IMG/VR virus record: IMGVR_UViG_3300000117_000064
Coordinates: 1-38,680 of that record
Reading direction: 5' to 3' (one strand)
DNA length: 38,680 nt
DNA from: a virus
The translations under genes were made by a program, and so were the position numbers. Below are positions 1 to 9,032 of the stretch, piece by piece; position 1 is the stretch's first letter; the number at the start of each line of letters is the position of its first letter. The notes below the pieces were generated by a model. It was not told the DNA's origin. It ran no database searches and saw only the letters and a program-made list of their open reading frames with translations.

Positions 1-711
1 GTTTATGGAAAACTTGGAACCGATATAGTCGTAGCAGCTAATCAGCTAGGAAAAGCTGCTTCTAGACGAGAGGATAGCTTAGCAGAAGCGGGCAGAGATT
101 TCGGTACGGCTATGAATACTCTGAAGCAACCTTTTGAAGACCTTTTTATGACTAGACTAATGCCTTCTTTGTTGAATCTCACTCAAAGCGAGACGTTCAA
201 TCTTGATCACATAGTAGACAAGGTAGAAAAGGTTGCTATTATTGTGGGTGGACTTTTAGATCCAAAACAATTTGCAATTGCTATGGATTATTTAAAGACA
301 CAGGTTGCTTTGTTGGGAACAGAATTTAAATTAGCAGCTTTTGGGGATCTTGCATTTTTTGGTCCTGATGTAAAGGCGACTAGAGCAAAAATAGATTCAC
401 TTGATAAGACCGCGCACGAAGCAATGGGAAAACTGTTTGATGCTAACGAAGAGCGTTTAGCCGAGTTGGCAAAACAAACAGGCATTCTAGAAAATATAGA
501 TGAAGGAATTAACAAATCTGATATTGATACTGCTGGAGCAGGGTATCTAAACATGAGTCAGAGATTGATAACAGATCAAATTATGAGTGTTTTAGATCCT
601 ACAGGAGGAGGGGATCCTAACGCTGAGGTAGTATTTCATCTAAAAATAATGCAGGAAGCTTTATTAAAAGATAAACAAGGAACTAGCGCAGCAGTTAAGT
701 TTGGAGACTAA
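1..711 (+). CDS. C-terminal part of a probable tail tape-measure protein (5' truncated by window edge)
   Basis: The reading frame is open from base 1 to the TAA at 709-711, giving at least 236 residues; the first in-frame ATG (112) is internal, not a start. The visible part is mostly predicted helix, with an amphipathic stretch near residues 38-110 containing hydrophobic runs (AIIVGGLLDP, LAAFGDLAFFG), followed by a charged helical tail. No enzymatic motif is seen. Tape-measure proteins are long, helical, set tail length and sit directly upstream of baseplate-end genes in contractile-tailed phages, which is exactly this position (the next genes are LysM-like, hub and spike). The identity is inferred from position and helical character; another helical tail protein is possible. 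Confidence 0.5.
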   Translation, partial: VYGKLGTDIVVAANQLGKAASRREDSLAEAGRDFGTAMNTLKQPFEDLFMTRLMPSLLNLTQSETFNLDHIVDKVEKVAIIVGGLLDPKQFAIAMDYLKTQVALLGTEFKLAAFGDLAFFGPDVKATRAKIDSLDKTAHEAMGKLFDANEERLAELAKQTGILENIDEGINKSDIDTAGAGYLNMSQRLITDQIMSVLDPTGGGDPNAEVVFHLKIMQEALLKDKQGTSAAVKFGD

Positions 712-713
712 TT

Positions 714-1727
714 ATGAGCAGCAATAGACACATAGTAGACAGAGCATTACCGAGCCGATCTATGCTAAAATTTTACTTCCCTACTCCGGGGGAGAGTAAG
801 ATTGTAGTAGACCTACCCTTCTTCCAAAACATAAAGATTTCTGAAAGCAAACGTGCTCGATACGATACGCACTCTTTACTTTCTAGAAGCAGTAACCTGT
901 ATACTTATCTGGGAGCAGAATCAAGGAGGTTTAAACTGGATTTCTCTATGTCTTTACCTCATATGGAGGAGGAGCATCCTGGATTGAATTTCGATCAGTA
1001 TATCAATGCTCCTGTAGTGGGTAAGAATACAGAAGAGGAGAAGCGTAGATTCTTTGAGCCCAGTATACCTCCTACTAGCCGTAAGGGTACAGCATTCAAG
1101 CACGGCTTAGATTACACCGCCAACCTAGCCCGTGAGTCTGCGCGTCAGGTAGTACAATCTGATTGGTTCAAGAATAGTATTCCTCCTGAAGACCGCCAAG
1201 TATTTTACAGCACTTATAATTTAGAAGATCAGGAAGATCGAAGTGGCCCTGATATTGTATCACCTCTCAAATCCGCTGTAGGAGACTTTCTTCCTATTCC
1301 ATCCTCTGACCTATCCCAAGCCCTCCAATTCTCTTACAACGTAGATGAGCGCACTATGAAGCGTCTCAAGACTGTAGACATGATTGTGTATTGGGTAAAC
1401 ATTGTTAGAGCCTCTATGTTGAATAATGCTTTAGACACTTCCCTTGGACCTCCTATTATCCGTATACGTCACGGTGTCATGTATCAGGATGTGGCTTGTA
1501 TTTGTACCGACTACAGCATAAAACACGATGAGAGTGCTGGGCACGACATCCGCACATTACTTCCTCGTATGTTGAACGTAAGCATGACTTTAGAAGAAGT
1601 TCGAGCAGGAGACTTCGGTGAGTTCGATCCTAATGATCAAGTAAAAAAAGATAACCTAGCGGGATGGGAGAGCGTCCTAATGACTGATTGGAATAGCACT
1701 GACCCAGGATCAGCGAACTTACGATGA
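714..1727 (+). CDS. Putative baseplate / tail-end structural protein (337 aa)
   Basis: The start ATG lies 2 nt after the previous stop and has a GGAG element 8 nt upstream. Residues about 18-85 read FYFPTPGESK, then LPFFQNIKISESKRARY, then LLSRSSNLYTYLGAESRRFK and LDFSMSLPHM. This pattern of a short beta-rich domain saying where the protein sits in an S-x-S/Y framework, then a G-A/P-x-S-R strand, recalls the N-terminal domains of baseplate-adjacent proteins such as PBSX XkdP and related tail-tube-end proteins. The rest (residues 86-337) is unrecognised and mixed alpha/beta. Its place between tape measure and a gp53/LysM-like gene supports a role at the tail tube/baseplate junction. The family link is from memory and is weak; only the structural role is reasonably safe. 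Confidence 0.5.
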   Translation: MSSNRHIVDRALPSRSMLKFYFPTPGESKIVVDLPFFQNIKISESKRARYDTHSLLSRSSNLYTYLGAESRRFKLDFSMSLPHMEEEHPGLNFDQYINAPVVGKNTEEEKRRFFEPSIPPTSRKGTAFKHGLDYTANLARESARQVVQSDWFKNSIPPEDRQVFYSTYNLEDQEDRSGPDIVSPLKSAVGDFLPIPSSDLSQALQFSYNVDERTMKRLKTVDMIVYWVNIVRASMLNNALDTSLGPPIIRIRHGVMYQDVACICTDYSIKHDESAGHDIRTLLPRMLNVSMTLEEVRAGDFGEFDPNDQVKKDNLAGWESVLMTDWNSTDPGSANLR

Positions 1728-2029
1728 ACAATTTAGGAAATAATAGAGGCCCATTCAGCCTTAGCTATAATACTGTTAGACACAAAGACAAAACAATATC
1801 AACCATAGTAAATGATCCTTTCTTCGACAAAATGGTAGGGAATCTAGAAAATGCTTATGAATATGAGGTGGGGTATGTACCAGCAGGATATGAGAATAGA
1901 CCAGACCTAATTTCAAATGTGTTTTACGGTACACCTATTAATTGGTGGTTACTAATGTTGGTAAATAATATAACAGACCCTTCAGAAGGGTTTACTCAGA
2001 ACCAAAGAATACTTATTCCTAAGATATGA
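1724..2029 (+). CDS. gp53/LysM-like baseplate protein
   Basis: This 101-aa protein starts in an ATGA overlap with the previous stop. Its C-terminal half reads ENRPDLISNVFYGTPINWWL, then LMLVNNITDPSEGF and RILIPKI. The pattern (R-x-D-L-I, then a y-G-x-P-x-x-W-W segment, a hydrophobic N-x-I-x-D-P segment and a closing I-L-I-P) is the signature shared by T4 gp53-type baseplate wedge proteins and the LysM-like gpX/XkdP proteins of P2/PBSX-type tails. It is about half the length of T4 gp53, so it is essentially a single minimal domain. It probably clamps or positions hub and wedge components in the baseplate. Whether it is a true gp53 orthologue or a gpX-like protein cannot be decided here. Confidence 0.7.
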   Translation: MNNLGNNRGPFSLSYNTVRHKDKTISTIVNDPFFDKMVGNLENAYEYEVGYVPAGYENRPDLISNVFYGTPINWWLLMLVNNITDPSEGFTQNQRILIPKI

Positions 2030-4731
2030 TTAATACTAGTCATGTGCTTGTTTCTACTAGCTATGGTTCTTTGAGGGATGCTTTGGAGACTGGAGCTAAC
2101 ATAGGCCAGAGTTTAAACATACTTAGAGAAGAAAATACTCTTTTGTTTTCTACGATAGACAACCCTAATTTTGTTTCTTTTGAAGCAGAATTTTTGTCAG
2201 GAGGAAGTTCTCAGTATGGCGCTACGTTGGTTTTGCTTGATCCTTTGGGGGAGTTTGAGGAACGGCTACTGAAGGGTAGACTTCTTGATAAGTATAATAA
2301 TTGGGAAGCGATAAAGGATACTCCTGATACCGAAGACGCGGCTAGTAAACAGGACTCCAAACAAGCATTATCTGATTTAGAGAATCCCGTGCTAACGCCG
2401 TTGGATCCAGGAGACGGGCATTGGTTGTATATTGTATTTGGTACTGGTTCTAATACAGAGCAGTGGAGTTCCATTTATAGATTTGTTATAGATACTGCCT
2501 TTATAGACTTCTCTAGTGGAAGAAAGATTATTTTGGGACTGAAGGCATCTAATGCTATAAGCAAAGACGAGGAGGAACAAGTAGAGAAGATGGAACCTTC
2601 TCTAGGTATCACCTACGAAAGTAAAGGAAGATCAAAGGCTTTCAATTTTTCTGACTCAAAGAAACCTGTTTACTCTTATACTACTAATATTCAAGGTTTT
2701 ACTGGAGAAGAACCAATAGAGTTTCACGGTATAGTTTGTGATGTTGTAAGAGAGTTAGCCCGTGTAGCCTTCCGTAATGAAAATGTTATAGTGTTGTTGC
2801 CTGATATAGATAAGTACTGCTCTAACTTTATAGAACAAAGAAAGAAAGAGTACTTTTCTATTGCAAATTCTAGCAAAACTCCTATAGGATCAAAATCAAA
2901 ACAAAAGGCACCTAAGTTCTCAACAGACGCAATAAGTGACAATCTTGGTTTTATTTATGATGTATTGGAGAAGTTCAATATTAGTATTACCAAGAGTACA
3001 GGCAGGTCTTTATCTTTAGAAGAAAGAGCAAAGGTTATTCCTACGGCTGCTGTTAATGTTTTTGCTGAGGCGGAACAGTTCTCTAATGCGGAAGACAGGT
3101 ACGCAGGGTTCTTTGAGCAAATATACAAGGCTGAGGCTAGAACAGAAACCACCAAAGGTACGACTCCTCCTGCGTTCAAATTACTTCAAGCTATTTACAG
3201 TGGGCTTAGAAGTAATGCAAATGTTACCAGCGAAGGAAGGCGTTTAGTAGCGTATACTGAGTCTGATGTGGATGTTTGCAATATTTTCAGGAGGTTTAAT
3301 AGGTTTTATCCATTGCTTAAGGGTATTACTTACCCTGGGCCTATAAGTATAGTTGGTGATGAGGAGTTGATTAGAGAGTTTTTGTATGCTCAAGATAATC
3401 CTATAGACTCAGACTTGTTGCATCTTCAGGATAGGAAATGTACTGAACAGTTTTATTCGTTTATGAGAGACTTAAAAACTACTAATTTTAGTACTCCAAA
3501 ATCTGATCCTGGTTGGCGAGGGTTATATGATTTTCCTAAAGAGTATGTTGAAAAAATACCGGAGTTAGCAGGAGAAGCAAAAAAAGAAAATATACCTGTG
3601 TTCAAATATGGAACGGACAAGCCCAACACTATTAGTATGAATTACACTGATCGTAACTTCTTACTTGCCTCTATGGCCTCTACTTACTCAAAGATAGTAG
3701 GTGGAATAAATAGTGCTGTAGCTCAAGGATCTTTGCCTGTTGGATTCAGCAGCTTCCCAGCAGAAACAAAAGCCAGACTAGATTATTTAGATAAAACAAA
3801 AAAGAACAAAGAGAGCCAAATAGAAAGATTTGATGATCTAATAAAAAAAGAAAAGTTTGCTAAGACTGCGCTAAACTCTTTTTTTGGAACTAACTTAGAA
3901 ACAGAAAAACCAAGTGATCAATTTCTTGCTGCTAAGGAGTTTGCTGTAAGGTCCGCAGACAGAGAAATTTACGCCCCTATAGCCCAGATACAACAAGAGT
4001 CTCCCAACTTGCCTGTAGATATTCAGGGTGCTATTGCTAGGGATATGAACAATAAGATAAACCAAGTCAATATAGAGACCCTTCCTTTCTTCCATATTTT
4101 CGGACAAAAGGATGTAGGCACCAAATGTATATTGTTTTCTCAAGCTCCTGCATACGTAGGAGTGAAAGGAGGAGATTCTTTACGTTTAGGAAAACTTACT
4201 TCTGGTACTTATCGGATATTTGGACAAAAGCACACTATTACTCCTACCTCAGCAAAGTCTTCGTTTACGTTAATAAATGAGAGAAATATTATTCCTAAAA
4301 ACACATTACTTGAAGAAGCTAAAAAAGGAAAAACAGACTCTAACTCGGAATTAAATATTCAAAAAAACGAACCTTATCAAAAGAAAAAGTACCCAGAGTA
4401 TGTTCCTAGGATATGGGAACCTTTGGTTATCTCTAAGGATCCGGGCCAAGTAGTAGAGGATGAACATCGTCTACGTGGTACTGGTACGACAAGCGAACAA
4501 GTAATAAATAGATGGGAAGGTTCGTATGGAGGTGGGGGACCAGGGAGTGCCCTAGACCCAACCTCTGAGGCGTATAAGCAAGCAGCAGAAGATACCAGAG
4601 AGCGCCTCGCCGCTGAGGAGTATGATAAAAAACTCTTTCAGTACTTTGAAGATAAGTATGGACCTCTTCTGGCTAATGAAAAATACCTTGAATACCTAGA
4701 TAACCCAAATAGAACTACCCTAGACTTATAA
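2026..4731 (+). CDS. Probable baseplate hub protein (901 aa)
   Basis: The start overlaps the previous stop as ATGA and the stop overlaps the spike gene as TAATG, so it is coupled on both sides. The N-terminal 200 residues are beta-rich (FEAEFLSGG, ATLVLLDPLGEFEERLL, HWLYIVFGTG, IYRFVIDTAFIDF), compatible with a tail-tube-like hub fold. A lysine-rich segment spans about residues 555-660. Residues about 690-765 form a second beta-rich area (FHIFGQKDVGTKCILFSQ, YRIFGQKHTITP) with a repeated IFGQK motif. Hub proteins (T4 gp27, P2 gpD, PBSX XkdQ) form the trimeric platform for the spike and are normally encoded just before it. I recognise no diagnostic motif; the call rests on position, size and predicted beta content. 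At 901 aa it is much longer than typical hubs (roughly 330-390 aa). Confidence 0.5.
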   Translation: MINTSHVLVSTSYGSLRDALETGANIGQSLNILREENTLLFSTIDNPNFVSFEAEFLSGGSSQYGATLVLLDPLGEFEERLLKGRLLDKYNNWEAIKDTPDTEDAASKQDSKQALSDLENPVLTPLDPGDGHWLYIVFGTGSNTEQWSSIYRFVIDTAFIDFSSGRKIILGLKASNAISKDEEEQVEKMEPSLGITYESKGRSKAFNFSDSKKPVYSYTTNIQGFTGEEPIEFHGIVCDVVRELARVAFRNENVIVLLPDIDKYCSNFIEQRKKEYFSIANSSKTPIGSKSKQKAPKFSTDAISDNLGFIYDVLEKFNISITKSTGRSLSLEERAKVIPTAAVNVFAEAEQFSNAEDRYAGFFEQIYKAEARTETTKGTTPPAFKLLQAIYSGLRSNANVTSEGRRLVAYTESDVDVCNIFRRFNRFYPLLKGITYPGPISIVGDEELIREFLYAQDNPIDSDLLHLQDRKCTEQFYSFMRDLKTTNFSTPKSDPGWRGLYDFPKEYVEKIPELAGEAKKENIPVFKYGTDKPNTISMNYTDRNFLLASMASTYSKIVGGINSAVAQGSLPVGFSSFPAETKARLDYLDKTKKNKESQIERFDDLIKKEKFAKTALNSFFGTNLETEKPSDQFLAAKEFAVRSADREIYAPIAQIQQESPNLPVDIQGAIARDMNNKINQVNIETLPFFHIFGQKDVGTKCILFSQAPAYVGVKGGDSLRLGKLTSGTYRIFGQKHTITPTSAKSSFTLINERNIIPKNTLLEEAKKGKTDSNSELNIQKNEPYQKKKYPEYVPRIWEPLVISKDPGQVVEDEHRLRGTGTTSEQVINRWEGSYGGGGPGSALDPTSEAYKQAAEDTRERLAAEEYDKKLFQYFEDKYGPLLANEKYLEYLDNPNRTTLDL

Positions 4732-5846
4732 TGAATACAGACAGCATCATAGACATAAGGACCGCTATAGTAGTAGACACTACTGATCCAAGTAGATCAG
4801 GATGTGTGTGGGCTCATATTGAAGGCTTTACCGCTGAATCCACACTTATTCAATACACTTCTCCTTTTGGAACTAATGGTCAAGGAGGTATGGTAGCAAT
4901 ACCTACCTCAGGCACTAAGATTATTGTGTGCTCTCCTATGGGTACATCTAAGTGGTTCTACATGAGTACGTGCTTTGAGTCAGAACCAAACCAAGCTGAG
5001 GGAGGAAAGATTAGCGATACTGAAATTTCTCCTGTAGAGCGTGCTAAGCCAGACCTTTATTCTGCTAGAGGTATTGCTCAAGGAATGCAAGTAAAAGGAC
5101 AGCGCGGTGGAGGTCTTGAGATCAACGAGTCTTATGCTCCTGAGGGTAACGTCAAAGGATTCAATGTATCTACTAGAGTAAAATCTCCTAAGGGAAAAAA
5201 GGTAACTTTATCTGACAACCCTCATACAGATGCTATTAGTCTTGAGACTCCTGGAGTAACCTTGAAGATTACTGACAACCCTAAGTCTGGAGTTTCTTCT
5301 CCGAATGCCTTTGATTTGCGTACAGAGGGGCCTACATCTCTAAAATGCAGGTCTGAGATGGATCTTGTTGTTGGTGTTGATGGAAGAGAAGTAAACATCT
5401 TGAATACTGCTCAAGGAGCCACTTGGGGAGATACAATCAACCAAGGCAATATCAATGTCCAGTCTAAGCACAAGGACGTAAACGTGTTTTCTAAAGGGGT
5501 TACAGGGCGCATCTTTATAGAGACCATTAACGAGGAAGGACAGCAGCAACTAATTCAGCTTCAGACCCGTGGTCCTGACAGCAACATTGTAATAAAGGCT
5601 ACAGGAAAAGTTATGATTGACGCCGATCAAGGACTAGAGCTAAACTCTCAATCAGATATAAACATTACTTCTGGATCTAATGTAAACATTCGAGCAGCAG
5701 GAACGATAAATAATAAGACTGGAGGAAACTTCAACGTGGATGCTTCAGAGGTACACCTAGCGGAACCAGCATCAGTACCTTCTGCTAATACATCATTAGC
5801 GCAGGAAAGTACCTACGGTTCCGCTGGAATAACTAAATATAAGTAA
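4731..5846 (+). CDS. Baseplate central spike protein, gp5/gpV-like with OB-fold, no lysozyme domain
   Basis: The TAATG overlap with the hub gene suggests coupled translation; no clear Shine-Dalgarno is visible. Residues 8-80 form an OB-fold-like domain: DIRTAIVVDTTDPSRSGCVW begins with the typical strand and D-P-x-x-x-G-R/C-V, and later MVAIPTSGTKIIVCSPMG gives the usual P-x-x-G-x-x-V strand. The C-terminal third (about residues 260-345) is a run of short beta repeats (NIVIKATGKVMIDA, GLELNSQSDINITSGSNVNI, TGGNFNVDASEVHL) typical of the triple-stranded beta-helix of T4 gp5C, VgrG and P2 gpV. At 371 aa there is no room for, and no sign of, the lysozyme domain of T4 gp5. I see no H-x-H metal site at the tip. 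It should trimerise on the hub and pierce the outer envelope. Confidence 0.8.
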   Translation: MNTDSIIDIRTAIVVDTTDPSRSGCVWAHIEGFTAESTLIQYTSPFGTNGQGGMVAIPTSGTKIIVCSPMGTSKWFYMSTCFESEPNQAEGGKISDTEISPVERAKPDLYSARGIAQGMQVKGQRGGGLEINESYAPEGNVKGFNVSTRVKSPKGKKVTLSDNPHTDAISLETPGVTLKITDNPKSGVSSPNAFDLRTEGPTSLKCRSEMDLVVGVDGREVNILNTAQGATWGDTINQGNINVQSKHKDVNVFSKGVTGRIFIETINEEGQQQLIQLQTRGPDSNIVIKATGKVMIDADQGLELNSQSDINITSGSNVNIRAAGTINNKTGGNFNVDASEVHLAEPASVPSANTSLAQESTYGSAGITKYK

Positions 5847-5847
5847 T

Positions 5848-8565
5848 ATGGGATTTGATCTAGAAACTTTTAACAGAGTAACAGCACAGTCTGGAGGAAC
5901 TCTCTTTGAGAATATCGGAATGTCTTTCGGCATTCCTGGATGTCTTGTAGGATTAGGTCAGGCGGCTTTATCTTTACTTCCTGGTTCCATGCTAGGAGAA
6001 ATAACTAGAAAAGTAAATGATGCCAAAAGTAAGGCTAATGAAGTGACCTCTGAAGTAATGAACTCTATTATGTTTGACACAGGCATAATAGAGTTTGATA
6101 CAGAAACAGGGACATTTAAGTTTTTATCAGATACTTCAGAAGGAAAAAAAGAGGCTGATGAAAATAGCCTCATGGATGACATTGACGCTTTTATGAGCTT
6201 CGCTCAATACGGCGTAGACTTCGCAACTCAAATATACACTAATATTGTTGTGGCTGCTGAACAGGTTCAGGCTTTGCTCGATTGTTTTGGTAAGCTTGGA
6301 TCAACTAAAAAATTCTCTGTAAGTAACTCAGCTAGACAAAGAGCTAGGCTTTCCCCGGAAGAACAACAGGCTATTTTCGAGGCAGAGTATGGTGCTCAAG
6401 TAGTAGCCCTACAGAGTGCTTTGGAGTTTATTGCTGACTGTGATACCACATTACAAAACGTAGGTATTGTAATGAAGCAGCGTGAAGAGGACCCTTCTTT
6501 GGAGCCGTGCTTTCCAGATACGGCTGCTGCTAACGAATTCCTAGAGGGAAGTAGGCTACCTCAATGTACTCCTCAAGATCCTACCTTAGAGGTCGAAGAC
6601 GAAGAGGAGATATTCAGACTTACCTATGGGCCTCCCCTAACGTCAGACGGTCAATACGTGCTTACTGATGATGGTCTGTATTACGATTCCCGTTCGGGAG
6701 GATTAGACCCAGTATACCTAGCAATTTCAGGCACAGTGCCCGTAGGAGATCGTTGGAAGTACGAATACGATGCCAACCTAGGGGGAAAAGGCTCTTCTGT
6801 AAGTATTGAGTCATTGAACAAGTTTGCGGATAACATATTTGACCCTTCCCGTATAGACGATAGTATTGGGATGGAGGAGTACTATAGTAAAGACCCTTTC
6901 TTGGCCGTATTACAGCAGCAGCGGGATAAGTTTATGTATGACCTATCCTCTGATTTGGTTAGGTACATAGAGGAGTATACTCAAGACAGTTCTATAGTCA
7001 AGAACCAAAAGCAGCTTATTTCCGCTGAGATTACTAACCACAATAGCAAGATCAACAGAAGGAAGAAGCAGATTGAGGTGGCAGTCAAAGCACCTCAAAT
7101 TTACGGTGGGATGGAATATCCTATATTTGCTCCTGGAAGTATCCCCATTAACGATTTCTCTTATCTTGAGGAGTACAATTTAGAGATAGATTTAGAGAAG
7201 CAGAAGGCTTTGGTGTTTGATCAAGGGGAAGTAGAAGGTATTATTCTTCCGCTAGAGACTAAGTTCGTTAGGTCTAGCGAGCGTCCTAAATCCATCACCT
7301 ACGAGCATCTTCATGTACCTAATGTAGGAAAGGGAAGTATTATCTATACTCCTGAGGATCCTTCAGGAACAGTTCTGTCTCTAACGGACAACATTACTAC
7401 TGATGGTCTTTTCGCAATTTACAACTTTTTGTCTACAGACGTTGAGTCTCCTTCATCCACTAATTACAGAGTAACCAATTATGCTACAGAGGATATGTAC
7501 AATAACGCTCAGTTAATAGCGAGTAACAAGTCCGCTACATTTAGTAAAGGCTTGGCTATTCCCTACTTCGAGGGTTTGGTGAAAAAGAGTTCTGGAGATA
7601 TCAACTCGGTATCTGCTATTGGTTCAGCGGTTAGGTTGCCAGACACAAACGAATTTAGAGACTTATGTTATAATCCTAGTGGTTTTTCGTTCGAGTTCTG
7701 GGTACACGTACCCAACATATTTGACGCAGAACTTGGGTGGTTATCTGGAACCGAGGAAGGATGGAATGCCTCTAGTCTAACTAAGTGTGTACTTGCTTGT
7801 GAGAATACAGGAAGCAAGGAAGGGTCTCTTCCCCGTGATCGTTTTGGAGAGATTTCAGATTTGGATTACCTTTCTAATGATCAAGGGGATCAGTTTACTA
7901 GAGGCATGATTTGCGGATTCACTAGGGATAGACGATTGTCTGGTTCTGGGGTTTTTGGGTACTCTAATAGTAATGTAGATCAAATACCAGCAAGAGGAGT
8001 TAGCTTCTTTATAGCTCCTACTCAGTCTAGAGACTCCAGTTCTTTGTCCTGGGTAAACAAAGATGAGTGTGCCAATTCTCCTGATTTTTATAAGATGGAA
8101 GTAGATATTGACGAGAACAAACTGTTTTTAGTAGGTAGTCAGTTCATGCATATCAATATTTCAGTTGATCCTTCAGAAGATAAAATTGATATGTTTGTTG
8201 ATGGGGATCTACTAACTACGTCTTCTGTCTCTAATGTGTTCGGTGTACTTCCTGGAACTCCACCATCCGTACCTTCCTTTATTCATGAGAACTCCTTTGA
8301 GTATAGTGATGGCACCGTTGATGGTGTAGCACAAGCTAAAGCAGGGCCCAAACTAAACGAGTTCTTTACTCCTTGGATTATTGGTGGTGGTTATACAGAT
8401 GGTCAGTATTTAGAAGGTTTCATGGGCGGGGACCGTGGTGGTTACGTTAGTGGTCTTCGTGGACACCTAGGAAGCATCAAGTTTTACTCTAGACCACTAA
8501 CTACTGAAGAGGTACTCAACAACTACGAAGCTCAACAGGGCTTCTTTAAGAACATAGTAATCTAA
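5848..8565 (+). CDS. Large baseplate-operon protein with C-terminal LamG-like domain
   Basis: Starts 1 nt after the spike stop. The N-terminus has a hydrophobic Gly/Pro-containing stretch (residues about 27-50, GIPGCLVGLGQAALSLLPGS). The middle is helical and charged, with a short coiled-coil-like segment near residues 385-415. From about residue 560 to the end the protein is beta-rich and shows LamG/concanavalin-like hallmarks: FSFEFWVHVP (about 611-620), HINISVDPSEDKIDMFVDG, then GHLGSIKFYSRPLTTEEV and NNYEAQQ at the C-terminus. Such domains bind glycans or fold as adhesive jelly-roll modules. Its place between the spike and gp25 suggests a baseplate-peripheral protein; whether it binds host or phage components is unknown. 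The LamG-like call is good; the N-terminal 550 residues are unrecognised. Confidence 0.6.
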   Translation: MGFDLETFNRVTAQSGGTLFENIGMSFGIPGCLVGLGQAALSLLPGSMLGEITRKVNDAKSKANEVTSEVMNSIMFDTGIIEFDTETGTFKFLSDTSEGKKEADENSLMDDIDAFMSFAQYGVDFATQIYTNIVVAAEQVQALLDCFGKLGSTKKFSVSNSARQRARLSPEEQQAIFEAEYGAQVVALQSALEFIADCDTTLQNVGIVMKQREEDPSLEPCFPDTAAANEFLEGSRLPQCTPQDPTLEVEDEEEIFRLTYGPPLTSDGQYVLTDDGLYYDSRSGGLDPVYLAISGTVPVGDRWKYEYDANLGGKGSSVSIESLNKFADNIFDPSRIDDSIGMEEYYSKDPFLAVLQQQRDKFMYDLSSDLVRYIEEYTQDSSIVKNQKQLISAEITNHNSKINRRKKQIEVAVKAPQIYGGMEYPIFAPGSIPINDFSYLEEYNLEIDLEKQKALVFDQGEVEGIILPLETKFVRSSERPKSITYEHLHVPNVGKGSIIYTPEDPSGTVLSLTDNITTDGLFAIYNFLSTDVESPSSTNYRVTNYATEDMYNNAQLIASNKSATFSKGLAIPYFEGLVKKSSGDINSVSAIGSAVRLPDTNEFRDLCYNPSGFSFEFWVHVPNIFDAELGWLSGTEEGWNASSLTKCVLACENTGSKEGSLPRDRFGEISDLDYLSNDQGDQFTRGMICGFTRDRRLSGSGVFGYSNSNVDQIPARGVSFFIAPTQSRDSSSLSWVNKDECANSPDFYKMEVDIDENKLFLVGSQFMHINISVDPSEDKIDMFVDGDLLTTSSVSNVFGVLPGTPPSVPSFIHENSFEYSDGTVDGVAQAKAGPKLNEFFTPWIIGGGYTDGQYLEGFMGGDRGGYVSGLRGHLGSIKFYSRPLTTEEVLNNYEAQQGFFKNIVI

Positions 8566-9032
8566 TGGCAGCAAACCAAGAAGTAAACGTCTACGGAAGC
8601 AGTGCCCCTACGTATTTTGTAGAGGGACCTAGGTCAAAAAAACGTGAAGTTTTTGGTTTAGGTTTCCCTTTAGGTAAGGATACTAAGGAAGGAGGGTACT
8701 TCAACAAGACTAGCGGTATCAAAATGACCCGTAATTCTGTCAGACAGCTTCTAATGACACAGCGAGGGGAGCGAGTAATGCTTCCTGATTATGGCTGTGA
8801 CCTTAGAAAATTTCTCTTTGCTCCATTAGATGAAACTACTTTTTCATCAATCAAAGAGGAGATACGTTCGTCGTTCTATAATTATATTGTTGGAGCAAAA
8901 ATAGTAAAACTTTCTGTATTTCCTACTGGCGATACAGGACCCGCAGGAGGCAACTCCTTACAAATTATTTTAACGCTAAAGCTGGACGCTGAAGACGCTC
9001 AACTATTCGATGTAGAGGCAAAGATAGCATGA
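8565..9032 (+). CDS. 25: Baseplate wedge protein gp25 (GPW/gp25 family)
   Basis: The 155-aa product overlaps the previous stop (TAATG). The family core is clear: a variable N-terminal arm, then NSVRQLLMTQRGERVMLPDY (about residues 58-76), GCDLRKFLFAP, and a helix starting at LDETTFSSIKEEI. The G-E-R-V-M-x-P-x-Y-G sequence at residues 68-77 is the conserved gp25/gpW/XkdS motif. T4 gp25 is 132 aa; the extra length is mostly in the N-terminal arm (residues 1-45). In T4 gp25 forms part of the inner baseplate ring and starts sheath assembly with gp6 and gp53. Here it is followed directly by the gp6/gpJ gene, the usual pairing in contractile injection systems. Confidence 0.9.
   Translation: MAANQEVNVYGSSAPTYFVEGPRSKKREVFGLGFPLGKDTKEGGYFNKTSGIKMTRNSVRQLLMTQRGERVMLPDYGCDLRKFLFAPLDETTFSSIKEEIRSSFYNYIVGAKIVKLSVFPTGDTGPAGGNSLQIILTLKLDAEDAQLFDVEAKIA

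Noticed and set aside
112-711. Treating ATG 112 as the start of a complete 199-aa gene
   Set aside because: The same frame is open back to base 1 with plausible coding sequence and there is no ribosome-binding site before 112, so the gene is truncated by the window edge.
5838-5845. TATAAGTA box before the 905-aa gene
   Set aside because: Ends only 2 nt before the ATG at 5848, so a transcript would start inside the gene; codes for the spike C-terminus.
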